NCBI GenBank assembly: GCA_002416505.1
Contig: DIAM01000021.1
Coordinates: forward strand, 201,165 to 265,164
Direction: 5' to 3'
Source of the DNA: Gammaproteobacteria bacterium UBA5078
GTDB lineage: Bacteria; Pseudomonadota; Gammaproteobacteria; Pseudomonadales; Pseudohongiellaceae
Length of the DNA stretch: 64,000 bases
Part shown: piece after piece, positions 34,024 through 42,597 of the stretch
Position numbering within the stretch: position 1 is the stretch's first letter
How the letters are laid out: each line of letters opens with the position of its first letter
The notes under the pieces: model-generated
What the model was told of the DNA's origin: nothing
The model's input: only the letters and a program-made list of their open reading frames with translations
Database searches by the model: none
Made by a program: the position numbers and the translations under genes

Positions 34024-35752
34024 CGGTTCGCTCCAATCTCTGATAATCCACCATCTGCGCGTACCACCCCTTATGCGCGAGCAATTGCGCATGAGTGCCG
34101 CGCTCCACGACCTCGCCGTGATTGAGCACGACGATCTGCTGGGCATCTTCCACCGCAGAGAGGCGGTGACAGAGCACGATGCTCGTGCGCTGCGCGCGCA
34201 CCTCACGCAGATGTTTTAGAATGCGGCGCTCCGTCCCCACATCGACCGCCGAGAGCGCATCGTCGAGAATCAGGATGGGCGCATCCAATAGCAGTGCCCT
34301 TGCAATCGCAATGCGTTGCTTCTGCCCGCCAGAGAGCGTAATGCCACGCTCACCCACTAAGGTTTCGTAGCCCTGCGGGAAGCGCAAGATGTCCTGATCG
34401 ATGGCGGCAAGGTCGGCCGCTGCGCGAATCTCCTCTCGACTAGCATTGGGCTTACCCAAGGCGATGTTCTCGGCTATCGTCGCCGTGAACAAAAATGGGT
34501 CTTGCGGCACCATTGCGATCTGTTCACGAAGAGTCTCCAGAGTCAGTTCCTGAATCGACACACCGCCGATGCGTAGGTCGCAATCTGGATGATCGAAATA
34601 GCGCAGCAGTAAATTGACCAGACTAGTCTTCCCCGATCCGGTGGGACCAACGATGCCTAGCGTTTGGCCCGCTTCCACATCGATCCGAATATTATGTAGC
34701 ACCGGCATCGCACTGCCGATGTGGGTGAAACTCTTGACGTCGAAATGGACATCGGCAGTGGCCACTTGCGTCACGGTTCCACTGTCCTGCACCGGAGATT
34801 CTGTCTCGAGCAACTGTCCGATGCGCTCGTATGCGGCCGAACCTCGCTCGAGAATATTGAGCAGCCAACCATAGGCAAACATCGGCCAGACTAGAAAGCC
34901 GAGATACATCGTGAAGCTGGTCAGCTCACCCAAGCTGATGCGCTCCTGCTCGACCTGCCACGCACCCATACTGATACACAGTAGGAACGAGGAGCCTACC
35001 GTTAGGAAGATGGCTGGGTCGTAGAGCGAGTCGGTCTTCGCCACGCGCATATTGGCCTCTGCCGTGCGGTCGGCGATGCGCAGGAAGTTTTCATCCTCGA
35101 CTTGCTCGCGGCCGAAGGCGCGGACCATGCGAATACCCGAGACACTCTCTTGCACCCGATCGTTCAAGTCCGAGAAGCGCTCCTGCGCATCCCTGAAGCT
35201 GACGTGTAGGCGCTTCCCAAGAATCGCGAAGTACCAGGCCATGAACGGGAAAGGCAATAGCGCCACAAGGGTCAATTGCCAATCGATAAGAAACACCATG
35301 ATGCCAATCACTAAGACACCCGTGACCAGACCATCGATTCCCGATAACACACCCTCTCCCGCCGTCATCTCGAGGGCGGAGATATCGTTGGTCGCGCGAG
35401 CCATGAGGTCCCCTGTGCGGTGCTGCGCAAAGAACTGTGGCGCCATCTTCGTCATATGGGCATAGAGGCGTTGCCGCATGGTCTCGGCCAACTGGAATGA
35501 GGCGTAAAACAGGAACACACGCCAGAGATAGCGCATGACATAGACGACGAAACCGATGATCACGACGATGCCCACGTAGCGCAGCAACAGCTCACGGCTC
35601 AATGTGTTGGCGACTACGTGATCGATTAGCTGACCGGTAATCCATGGCACGATCATCTCGAGCACGTCGGTGCCCAGCAGCATCACTATCGCCGCTGTGT
35701 ACCGGCGCCACTGCGCCTTGAAATACCATCCCAGTTTGAAAAACAATTCCAT
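34007..35752 (-). CDS. mdlA: MdlA-like ABC exporter half-transporter (permease-ATPase)
   Basis: A 581-residue protein. The N-terminus (MELFFKLGWYFKAQWRRYTAA) resembles E. coli MdlA. A six-helix transmembrane domain spans about residues 1-310, with the ATPase from about 330: Walker A GPTGSGKTSLVNLLLRY, signature LSGGQKQRIAIARAL, Walker B ILILDDALSAVD with Asp in place of the catalytic Glu (DD rather than DE), and H-loop CHRLSAV. That change suggests a degenerate ATP site, as in heterodimeric exporters, with the MdlB-like partner (DE) providing the active site. It stands upstream of and overlaps the partner. GGAA precedes the ATG. Confidence 0.86.
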   Translation of the reverse strand: MELFFKLGWYFKAQWRRYTAAIVMLLGTDVLEMIVPWITGQLIDHVVANTLSRELLLRYVGIVVIIGFVVYVMRYLWRVFLFYASFQLAETMRQRLYAHMTKMAPQFFAQHRTGDLMARATNDISALEMTAGEGVLSGIDGLVTGVLVIGIMVFLIDWQLTLVALLPFPFMAWYFAILGKRLHVSFRDAQERFSDLNDRVQESVSGIRMVRAFGREQVEDENFLRIADRTAEANMRVAKTDSLYDPAIFLTVGSSFLLCISMGAWQVEQERISLGELTSFTMYLGFLVWPMFAYGWLLNILERGSAAYERIGQLLETESPVQDSGTVTQVATADVHFDVKSFTHIGSAMPVLHNIRIDVEAGQTLGIVGPTGSGKTSLVNLLLRYFDHPDCDLRIGGVSIQELTLETLREQIAMVPQDPFLFTATIAENIALGKPNASREEIRAAADLAAIDQDILRFPQGYETLVGERGITLSGGQKQRIAIARALLLDAPILILDDALSAVDVGTERRILKHLREVRAQRTSIVLCHRLSAVEDAQQIVVLNHGEVVERGTHAQLLAHKGWYAQMVDYQRLERTVESGR

Positions 35753-35942
35753 CGTCGTTCCGCAACGGTCCTATGCCCGGCTCGTCGGCCTCGAAAAGTG
35801 CGCAGTCTAGCAGGCTTTTTTAGCCTAGGAGTGCTTCGAGTCACATTTGCTTTTTGTCTACGAAATCAGCGCACTATAGTGATGTGTCAGGAAGACCCTC
35901 GCGTCATCCTGTGTCTGTCACAAAAGTATATTGAGGGTTTAT

Positions 35943-35981
35943 GTAAATGCGCATTTACCTGTGGAATGTCTTTGTTACAAT
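35943..35981 (+). promoter_or_regulatory. Promoter with overlapping 16-bp palindromic operator for the decarboxylase gene
   Basis: A sigma-70-like pair TTTACC (35954-35959), 16 bases, TACAAT (35976-35981) lies 60 bases upstream of the decarboxylase ATG. A perfect palindrome GTAAATGCGCATTTAC (35943-35958) overlaps the -35 hexamer, the arrangement of a repressor site. The identity of the regulator is unknown. Confidence 0.55.
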
Positions 35982-36041
35982 AGCCCACCTAATCGACTAC
36001 CCACCCGTTAAGGCTTTGCCGCGGAGGAGACTAAACCGTCA

Positions 36042-37214
36042 ATGAATACAGAAAACACTCGAGTGGAAGACTTTTACGCACCGGAAACTTTCAAGCGTAT
36101 CAAAGAGTTAGCAGATACCAAGGAAACGCCGTTCGTCGTCATAGACATGGCAACGATCGAGACCGCTTATGACACCCTAAAAGATCTTTTCCCCTACGCG
36201 AGCGTGTATTACGCGGTTAAAGCGAACCCAGCGCCCGAAGTACTCACCTGCCTGCGCGATCGCGGCTCAAACTTCGACGTGGCCTCCATCTACGAATTAG
36301 ACAAACTGCTCTCCCTAGGGGTTGAGCCAGAGCGTTGCAGTTATGGCAACACCATCAAGAAGGCGCGCGACATTCGTTACTTCTACGAGAAGGGTGTGCG
36401 CATGTACGCCACCGACTCCGAGGCCGATGTCCGCAATATCGCCAAAGCTGCCCCAGGCTCGCGCGTTTATGTGCGCATCCTCACAGAGGGAAGCGGCACG
36501 GCCGATTGGCCGCTATCACGTAAATTCGGCTGCCAGAGCGACATGGCGATGGATATCCTCGTCTTGGCCCGCGACCTCGGCCTGGAACCCTATGGCGTCT
36601 CCTTCCACGTTGGTTCACAGCAGCGCGACATCGGCGCGTGGGATGCGGCGATCGGCAAGGTTAAGGTAATCTTCGAGCGCCTCAAGGAAGAAGACAATAT
36701 CACGCTGAAGATGGTGAACCTCGGCGGCGGCTTCCCTGCCAATTACATCAATAAGGCCAATACACTCGACGTCTACGCCGATGAGATTACACGCTTTATC
36801 GAAGAAGACTTCGGTGACGACTTCCCCGAGATCATTCTCGAGCCTGGCCGTTCTTTGATCTCTAACTCGGGAATCTTGGTTTCCGAGGTCGTCCTGATCT
36901 CGCGCAAATCCCATACCTCTTTGCAGCGCTGGATCTTCACTGACGTCGGTAAGTTTTCCGGCCTGATCGAGACCCTGGACGAGTGCATCAAGTACCCGAT
37001 CTATGTCGAGAAGCAGGGGGAATTAGAAGAGGTAGTAATCGCGGGGCCAACCTGTGATAGCGCCGACATTATGTATGAGCACTATAAGTACGGCCTGCCA
37101 CTGAACCTAGCCATCGGCGATCGGATGTACTGGATCTCTACGGGCGCCTACACGACCAGCTATAGCTCCGTCGAGTTCAATGGCTTCCCACCGCTAAAGT
37201 CCTATTTCGTTTAA
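36042..37214 (+). CDS. Ornithine/lysine decarboxylase, alanine-racemase-fold (PLP) type
   Basis: A 390-residue fold-type III PLP decarboxylase, the eukaryotic-like ODC/lysine-ornithine decarboxylase group, making putrescine or cadaverine. The PLP Lys is K60 in YYAVKANP. Other motifs are FDVASIYEL, FHVGSQQRD, the phosphate-binding GGGFP, EPGRSL and, near the C-terminus, GPTCDSADIMYE with the catalytic Cys. Diaminopimelate decarboxylase is less likely because the Cys and Asp pattern is that of ODC. GGAGGAG lies about 13 bases upstream of the ATG. A promoter with a palindromic operator precedes it, so polyamine-responsive control is conceivable. A hairpin follows. Confidence 0.9.
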   Translation: MNTENTRVEDFYAPETFKRIKELADTKETPFVVIDMATIETAYDTLKDLFPYASVYYAVKANPAPEVLTCLRDRGSNFDVASIYELDKLLSLGVEPERCSYGNTIKKARDIRYFYEKGVRMYATDSEADVRNIAKAAPGSRVYVRILTEGSGTADWPLSRKFGCQSDMAMDILVLARDLGLEPYGVSFHVGSQQRDIGAWDAAIGKVKVIFERLKEEDNITLKMVNLGGGFPANYINKANTLDVYADEITRFIEEDFGDDFPEIILEPGRSLISNSGILVSEVVLISRKSHTSLQRWIFTDVGKFSGLIETLDECIKYPIYVEKQGELEEVVIAGPTCDSADIMYEHYKYGLPLNLAIGDRMYWISTGAYTTSYSSVEFNGFPPLKSYFV

Positions 37215-37220
37215 ACCCTG

Positions 37221-37245
37221 AGGCCGCCCCAAGCAGGCGGCCTCA
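37221..37245. terminator. Hairpin between the convergent decarboxylase and symporter genes
   Basis: GAGGCCGCC (37221-37229) pairs perfectly with GGCGGCCTC (37237-37245) over a 7-base loop, 6 bases after the decarboxylase stop. The T tract is weak on either side, so it is probably a modest bidirectional terminator. Confidence 0.6.
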
Positions 37246-37283
37246 AATCCAACGACACCCAGACCCGCAGCTACGCGAAGGCT

Positions 37284-38669
37284 CTAAACCTTCGCGGCGC
37301 CCTGCGCGGCGAGCACATCCTCCTCGGACTGCTGCATCGATAATAACTTCGTAGTAACTACACCACTGGTGATCGCCCCATTCACATTGAGCGCGGTGCG
37401 CGCCATGTCGATCAATGGTTCGATGGAGATCAACAGCGCCACAACGGTCACTGGCAGGCCCATCGCTGGCAGCACGATCAAGGCTGCGAAGGTGGCACCA
37501 CCACCCACTCCTGCCACACCGAAGGAGCTGATGGCGATGATGGCCACTAGGCTGACGATGAACATGAAGTCAGTGGGATCGACGCCGACAGTCGGCGCTA
37601 CCATCACTGCCAACATAGCGGGATAGATACCCGCACAGCCGTTCTGGCCAATGGTCGCCCCAAAGGTAGCGGCGAGATTCGCGATTGGCGAGGGCACTTT
37701 CAACTCTTCGATCTGAGCCTTAACCGTCAGCGGAATAGTGGCGGCAGAACTACGAGTCGCGAACGCGAAACTCAGTACTGGCCAGATCTTCTGAAAGTAG
37801 GTGCGGATATTCATGCCACTGCCGATGATGAACAGTGCGTGCACACCGAACATCAGCAAGATCGCGGTATAGGAGGTCAATACGAAGCTGATCAGGTTGA
37901 GGATATCCTCGCCATCGGAGCTCGCCACTACATAGGTCATCAGCGCTAGGATGCCGTAAGGAGTAAGGCCCATGACCATGCGCACTAGCTTCATGACGAT
38001 AGCCTGAACCGCATTGACGAAGGATTTTATGGTCTCGCCTTGGGCGGGGTTGTCCTTGCCGACCAAAAGCGCGGCGATACCGCTGAGGATGCCGAAGATC
38101 ACCACCGAGATGATGGAGTTATCGCGCGCCTCGGTCAGATCAGCGAAGATGTTGGTGGGAATAAACCCAGCGATGACATCGGGCAGGCTCAGGCCGCTAA
38201 CGCTGCCACGGCGCACCTCCAGCACATCGGCACGAGCGAGTTCGCGTGCTCCAGCCACCATGCCCTCTGCACTCAGTCCTGTTATTAGGGTCAGCGCAAT
38301 ACCGATCAGGGCAGCGATAGCCGTGGTCAATACCAGCATGCCGACAACCGAGAAGCCGATCTTGCCAAGCGATGCGATGGCATCCATGCGCAGTACCGAG
38401 GCGATCATGGTGATTAGAATCAGCGGCATGATGATCATGCGCAATAGGCGCACATAGGCGTCACCCACCAGATTGGTCCAGTTTAGGGTCTGGGCCATTA
38501 CTGCGGAATCGACGCCATAGAGCAATTGCAGCGCGAAGCCGAAGGCTAGGCCTAGCACCATGCCGGTGAATACTTTGCGTGAGAGACTCTCGGTCTTCTT
38601 ACTGATGTTGTAGATCACATACAACAAGCCGCAGAAGAAGATCAGGTTTAGGACTGTATATAGGCTCAT
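37284..38669 (-). CDS. tcyP: L-cystine symporter of the DAACS family
   Basis: A 461-residue inner-membrane protein with eight or more transmembrane segments and two re-entrant loops. Motifs match TcyP/YdjN closely: LLRMIIMPLILITMIASV, TRSSAATIPL, FGATIGQNGCAGIYPAMLAVMVAPTVG, SFGVAGVGGGATFAALIVLPAMGLPV and IEPLIDMARTALNV. It would import cystine (or another dicarboxylate/amino acid) with Na+ or H+. It is a single gene, convergent with the decarboxylase. Confidence 0.9.
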   Translation of the reverse strand: MSLYTVLNLIFFCGLLYVIYNISKKTESLSRKVFTGMVLGLAFGFALQLLYGVDSAVMAQTLNWTNLVGDAYVRLLRMIIMPLILITMIASVLRMDAIASLGKIGFSVVGMLVLTTAIAALIGIALTLITGLSAEGMVAGARELARADVLEVRRGSVSGLSLPDVIAGFIPTNIFADLTEARDNSIISVVIFGILSGIAALLVGKDNPAQGETIKSFVNAVQAIVMKLVRMVMGLTPYGILALMTYVVASSDGEDILNLISFVLTSYTAILLMFGVHALFIIGSGMNIRTYFQKIWPVLSFAFATRSSAATIPLTVKAQIEELKVPSPIANLAATFGATIGQNGCAGIYPAMLAVMVAPTVGVDPTDFMFIVSLVAIIAISSFGVAGVGGGATFAALIVLPAMGLPVTVVALLISIEPLIDMARTALNVNGAITSGVVTTKLLSMQQSEEDVLAAQGAAKV

Positions 38670-38760
38670 GAGGGGATGCTCGTCTTTTTAGTATTGCCGT
38701 GAAATTAAACCACCTACGGCACACTTACAAGGACAAGATTCAGGAGAGCTTGTTACAAAA

Positions 38761-39474
38761 TTAATCTGGGAGGTTCGCCATCATGATGGCGAGCGTGTCA
38801 GAGCGGAATTCGCGACGATACAGCACGGCCACGACCAACGCCGATAGAATCATAAACGCCCAGAAATTCACGAACCAGCCGATTACCGCCATGCTGAAGT
38901 AATAGGTGCGCATGCCATTATTGAAATTGCCGGCCGCCTTAGAGGCCATGGTAGAGATGCTGTGGATATGGCGCTCGATCAACTCGTCTGACGCTTTCTC
39001 ATGCTGTTCTGGCACACCACCTAACATCACGGAAACCTGCCCGAACTGGCGCAGCCCCCAAGTGAACTTGAAGAATGCATAGATAAACAGACAGATCAGC
39101 AAGAGCACCTTAATCTCCCACGCGCCACGGGTGTTCTCGTCCGAGAAGGGAATATCGCGCAGCATCATGATCACGGTCTCCGACGAGGTACCCAGTACCG
39201 TCATTAAACCCGCGAGAATGAACAAGGTGGTGGACGCGAAGAAGGACACACTGCGCTCGAGGTTGGCAATGATGTTAGTGTCCGCGATGCGGTTTTCGCG
39301 GCGCATCGCCTTGCGTATCCACTGCTTGCGAAAGCGATGCATGGCATAGGCGAGGGTTGGCGTATCGATGCTGCGCAATGCGGTGTAGTAAAAATAGCCT
39401 CTAAAACACAGTAGGAACCACGCCACCGCGAGCAGATTGCCAATGTTGTCCTTGATAAGCTCGACCATCGCCAT
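38761..39474 (-). CDS. DUF599 family membrane protein
   Basis: A 237-residue integral membrane protein with four predicted helices: NIGNLLAVAWFLLCFRGYFYY, VSFFASTTLFILAGLMTVLG, VLLLICLFIYAFFKFTWGLRQF and a C-terminal WFVNFWAFMILSALVVAVLY. The FFASTTLFILAG segment and KFTWGLRQFGQ are typical of DUF599. The function of the family is unknown. It follows the YadGH-like ABC transporter genes by 23 bases on the same strand, so it may be the last gene of a radA-ABC-DUF599 operon. The ATG at 39474 or 39468 (MAM) is possible. Confidence 0.85.
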   Translation of the reverse strand: MAMVELIKDNIGNLLAVAWFLLCFRGYFYYTALRSIDTPTLAYAMHRFRKQWIRKAMRRENRIADTNIIANLERSVSFFASTTLFILAGLMTVLGTSSETVIMMLRDIPFSDENTRGAWEIKVLLLICLFIYAFFKFTWGLRQFGQVSVMLGGVPEQHEKASDELIERHIHSISTMASKAAGNFNNGMRTYYFSMAVIGWFVNFWAFMILSALVVAVLYRREFRSDTLAIMMANLPD

Positions 39475-39497
39475 GTTCAGACCATTCCCTTATTTGT

Positions 39498-40259
39498 CTA
39501 CTTCTTTATGTGATAACCAGTTCTAAATATCCACGACACTATCAGTAAACAGGCCGTCAGGAATACCAGCACCATCGCGAGCGACACGCCCAAACTGACA
39601 TCCGATATCTCATAGAAACTCCACCGGAAGCCACTGATCAGGTATAGCACCGGGTTGAACAAGGTGACTGTCTGCCAAAACGGCGAGAGCATACTCGCCG
39701 AATAGAAACTGCCGCCTAGAAACACCAGGGGTGTCACGATGAGTAGCGGTATCAGCTGTAACTTCTCGAAATTATTCGCCCAGATACCGATGATGAACCC
39801 GAATAAACTGAAGGAAATACATGTCAGTAGCAAGAATAGCACCATCAAAAACGGATGCGCGATCTGCAGCGGCACGAAGAAGCCTGCGGTGGCCAAGATT
39901 ATGGCCCCTAGGATCAGCGACTTGCTCGCCGCCGCGCCTACGTAGCCAAGCAACGCCTCGAACATCGAGATCGGCGCGGACAGCAACTCATAGATGGTGC
40001 CCGTGAACTTCGGGAAATAGATGCCGAAGGAGGCGTTGGAGATGCTATTGGTCAACAGCGATAACATGACCAAGCCCGGGACGATGAAGGCCCCGTAGCT
40101 GATGCCGTCGACCTGCTGAATACGGCTGCCGATCGCGGCGCCGAACACCACGAAGTAGAGCGAGGTAGAGATGACAGGGCCGATGATGCTCTGCATGAGC
40201 GTGCGCCTAGTGCGCTCCATCTCGAATGCGTAAATTGCCTTTACTCCATGCCAGTTCAT
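39498..40259 (-). CDS. ABC-2 type transporter permease (YadH-like)
   Basis: A 253-residue membrane protein with six hydrophobic segments. It opens MNWHGVKAIYAFEMERTRRT, then SIIGPVISTSLYFVVFGAAIGSRI, and includes the central YELLSAPISMFEALLGY segment of ABC-2 permeases such as YadH or NodJ. The start overlaps the stop of the ATPase gene by one base, a coupled arrangement. With the ATPase it forms an exporter of unknown substrate, possibly a lipid, polysaccharide or drug. Confidence 0.88.
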   Translation of the reverse strand: MNWHGVKAIYAFEMERTRRTLMQSIIGPVISTSLYFVVFGAAIGSRIQQVDGISYGAFIVPGLVMLSLLTNSISNASFGIYFPKFTGTIYELLSAPISMFEALLGYVGAAASKSLILGAIILATAGFFVPLQIAHPFLMVLFLLLTCISFSLFGFIIGIWANNFEKLQLIPLLIVTPLVFLGGSFYSASMLSPFWQTVTLFNPVLYLISGFRWSFYEISDVSLGVSLAMVLVFLTACLLIVSWIFRTGYHIKK

Positions 40260-41182
40260 TACGCTTCCTCCACTAGTTTTACGAATATATCTTCCAAGGA
40301 TCTCTGCGTGGTGCGCATGTCCTTGAAGCGTATGCCGGCATCGCGCAGCGCTTCCATCAAGTCGGTGATCCCGGTGTGCTCGCCCTGGGTGTCATAGGTA
40401 TAGGTGAGCGTTGCACCATCCGCGGAGACCTCTAGGCTGGGCGCCAACACACTCTCCGGCAGACTACTGAGGGGTTCTACGAGGTCGAGTATCAATTGCT
40501 TCTTGCCCAGCTTGCGCATCAGCTCGTCTTTTTCTTCCACCAATAGGATCTCGCCCTTGGTGACGATGCCAATGCGATCGGCAATCTCTTCCGCCTCTTC
40601 TATATAGTGCGTGGTCAAGATGATGGTAACGCCGGAGTCGCGCAGCTTGCGCACCAGCGCCCACATATCCTTGCGCAGCTCTACATCCACCCCGGCCGTC
40701 GGCTCATCGAGGAAGAGGACTGTCGGCTGGTGAGCGAGGGCCTTGCCGATCAGCACCCGGCGCTTCATGCCGCCGGATAGCTCTACGATCCGGTTGTTCC
40801 TCTTATCCCACAGAGACAAGTCTTTGAGGACGCTCTCGATGTAGGCGGGATCGGGCGCCTTGCCGAACAGCCCGCGGCTGAACGAAAGGGCGGCGAACAC
40901 GGTAGAGAAAGAATCGATGGTGAGCTCCTGCGGCACCAAACCAATCATGGAGCGCGTGGCGCGGAAGTCGCCGATGATGTTCTTGCCATCCACCAGCACC
41001 TCGCCCTCACTAGGATTGACGATGCCGCAGATCACCGAGATAAGGGTGGTCTTACCCGCTCCGTTGGGCCCGAGCAGGGCGATGATCTCGCCCTTCCTGA
41101 TCTCTAGATTGATATCCTTGAGCGCTTTAAACCCGTCGTCATAGGTCTTGGATAGGTGGCGAACTGACACAATAGACTGCAC
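40259..41182 (-). CDS. ABC transporter ATP-binding protein (YadG-like)
   Basis: A 307-residue ATPase. Walker A is GPNGAGKTTLISV at about residues 38-50, the Q-loop is GLVPQEL, the signature is ELSGGMKRRVLIGKALAHQ, Walker B is VLFLDEPTAGVD, and the H-loop is TTHYIEEAEEI. The C-terminal domain (about 220-307) is the regulatory extension seen in YadG/CcmA-like ATPases. It begins 2 bases after the radA stop, so it is probably cotranscribed with radA, and overlaps the permease gene by one base. Confidence 0.9.
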   Translation of the reverse strand: MQSIVSVRHLSKTYDDGFKALKDINLEIRKGEIIALLGPNGAGKTTLISVICGIVNPSEGEVLVDGKNIIGDFRATRSMIGLVPQELTIDSFSTVFAALSFSRGLFGKAPDPAYIESVLKDLSLWDKRNNRIVELSGGMKRRVLIGKALAHQPTVLFLDEPTAGVDVELRKDMWALVRKLRDSGVTIILTTHYIEEAEEIADRIGIVTKGEILLVEEKDELMRKLGKKQLILDLVEPLSSLPESVLAPSLEVSADGATLTYTYDTQGEHTGITDLMEALRDAGIRFKDMRTTQRSLEDIFVKLVEEA

Positions 41183-41184
41183 GT

Positions 41185-42564
41185 TTATACCTCTGCAACT
41201 GCTTCGATAGCCTCTGCCAACCTGGCGACGCCGATGATGGTCATGCCCTCGATACCGCCTCTAGGCACGTTCGCCTTGGGCACGATGGCACGCTTGAATC
41301 CGTGCTTGGCCGCCTCGTGTAGACGCTCCTGACCGCTAGGCACTGGTCGAATCTCGCCCGCTAGGCCGACCTCGCCGAACACGACGAGATCTTGTGGCAA
41401 GGCCTTGTCTCGGAAACTCGAGACGATGGCGAGAATGAGCGCGAGATCCGCACTGGTCTCGGTGACCTTCACCCCGCCCACTACGTTGACGAAGACATCT
41501 TGGTCGGCCATATACAGCCCGCCATGACGGTGTAGAACCGCTAACAGCATCGCCATGCGATTCTGGTCTAGGCCAACCGCCAGCCGGCGGGGATTCCCCA
41601 ATTGAGTGCCATCCACCAGCGCCTGTATCTCCACCAATAGGGGTCGGGTGCCTTCCCAAAGCACCATCACTACCGAGCCAGCACTCTCTTCTTCGGTACG
41701 GGCCAAGAAGATCGCCGAAGGGTTCTTCACTTCTTTCAAACCCTTCTCCGTCATCGCAAACACGCCGAGCTCGTTGACGGCGCCAAAGCGGTTCTTCTGA
41801 CCGCGCAGGGTGCGGTACTTATTGTCGCTGCTGCCATCGAGCATCAGGAAACAATCGATCATATGCTCCAAGACCTTCGGCCCGGCCAAGTTACCATCCT
41901 TGGTGACATGCCCCACGAGGAATAAGATGGTATTGGTCTGCTTGGCGTATTGGATGAGGTAGGCAGCACACTCGCGCACCTGCGACACGCTGCCCGGCGC
42001 CGAGGCGATGTCGGCACTGTGCATGACCTGAATGGAATCGACGACCAATAATTGCGGCTGATGCTGTTGGGCCACCTGACAGATCTTCTCGACATTGGTC
42101 TCGGCCAGCATCTTCAGGTTTTTCTCCGGCAGACCGAGGCGTCGCGCGCGCATGCCGACCTGCTGTAGTGATTCCTCGCCTGTGACATAGAGCGCACTCG
42201 TACTCTGCGCTAGCAAGCACATTACCTGTAGCAGCAAGGTACTCTTGCCCGCCCCCGGACTGCCGCCGATGAGAATCGCCGACCCCGGCACGAGGCCACC
42301 GCCCAAGACTCTATCTAACTCCGCAATCGTGCTAGACAGGCGCGGCACAGACTCGAGGTCGATCTCGGAAAGGTCTTTCACCCCAGAGGTCGTGCCGGAA
42401 TAGCCCTGCTTGCGAAAGTCTGGTTTTGCGGCAGGCGAGGCGGCACTGCCAAGGCTTATTTTTGACAGCGTGTTCCATTCTTTGCACGAGGCACACTGCC
42501 CCTGCCATTGCCCATGTTCCGCCCCACACTCGGTGCAAACATAGGCATTCTTCACCTTCGCCAT
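41185..42564 (-). CDS. radA: DNA repair protein RadA
   Basis: A 459-residue RecA-like helicase that promotes branch migration during homologous recombination. The N-terminal zinc finger has Cys at 10, 13, 24 and 27. Walker A is GGSPGAGKSTLLLQ, and the RadA-specific KNRFGAVNELGVF motif is present. The C-terminal Lon-protease-like domain contains VNVVGGVKVTETSADLA and FGEVGLAGEIRPV. The ATG at 42564 follows AAGGGAACAGC. It lies 33 bases after alr in the dnaB-alr-radA run. Confidence 0.95.
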   Translation of the reverse strand: MAKVKNAYVCTECGAEHGQWQGQCASCKEWNTLSKISLGSAASPAAKPDFRKQGYSGTTSGVKDLSEIDLESVPRLSSTIAELDRVLGGGLVPGSAILIGGSPGAGKSTLLLQVMCLLAQSTSALYVTGEESLQQVGMRARRLGLPEKNLKMLAETNVEKICQVAQQHQPQLLVVDSIQVMHSADIASAPGSVSQVRECAAYLIQYAKQTNTILFLVGHVTKDGNLAGPKVLEHMIDCFLMLDGSSDNKYRTLRGQKNRFGAVNELGVFAMTEKGLKEVKNPSAIFLARTEEESAGSVVMVLWEGTRPLLVEIQALVDGTQLGNPRRLAVGLDQNRMAMLLAVLHRHGGLYMADQDVFVNVVGGVKVTETSADLALILAIVSSFRDKALPQDLVVFGEVGLAGEIRPVPSGQERLHEAAKHGFKRAIVPKANVPRGGIEGMTIIGVARLAEAIEAVAEV

Positions 42565-42597
42565 GCTGTTCCCTTCATTGTGTTGCCAAGCGCCAGA

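Noticed and set aside
35798..35983. A 61-residue plus-strand ORF upstream of the decarboxylase
   Set aside because: It spans the promoter and operator and has no family features.
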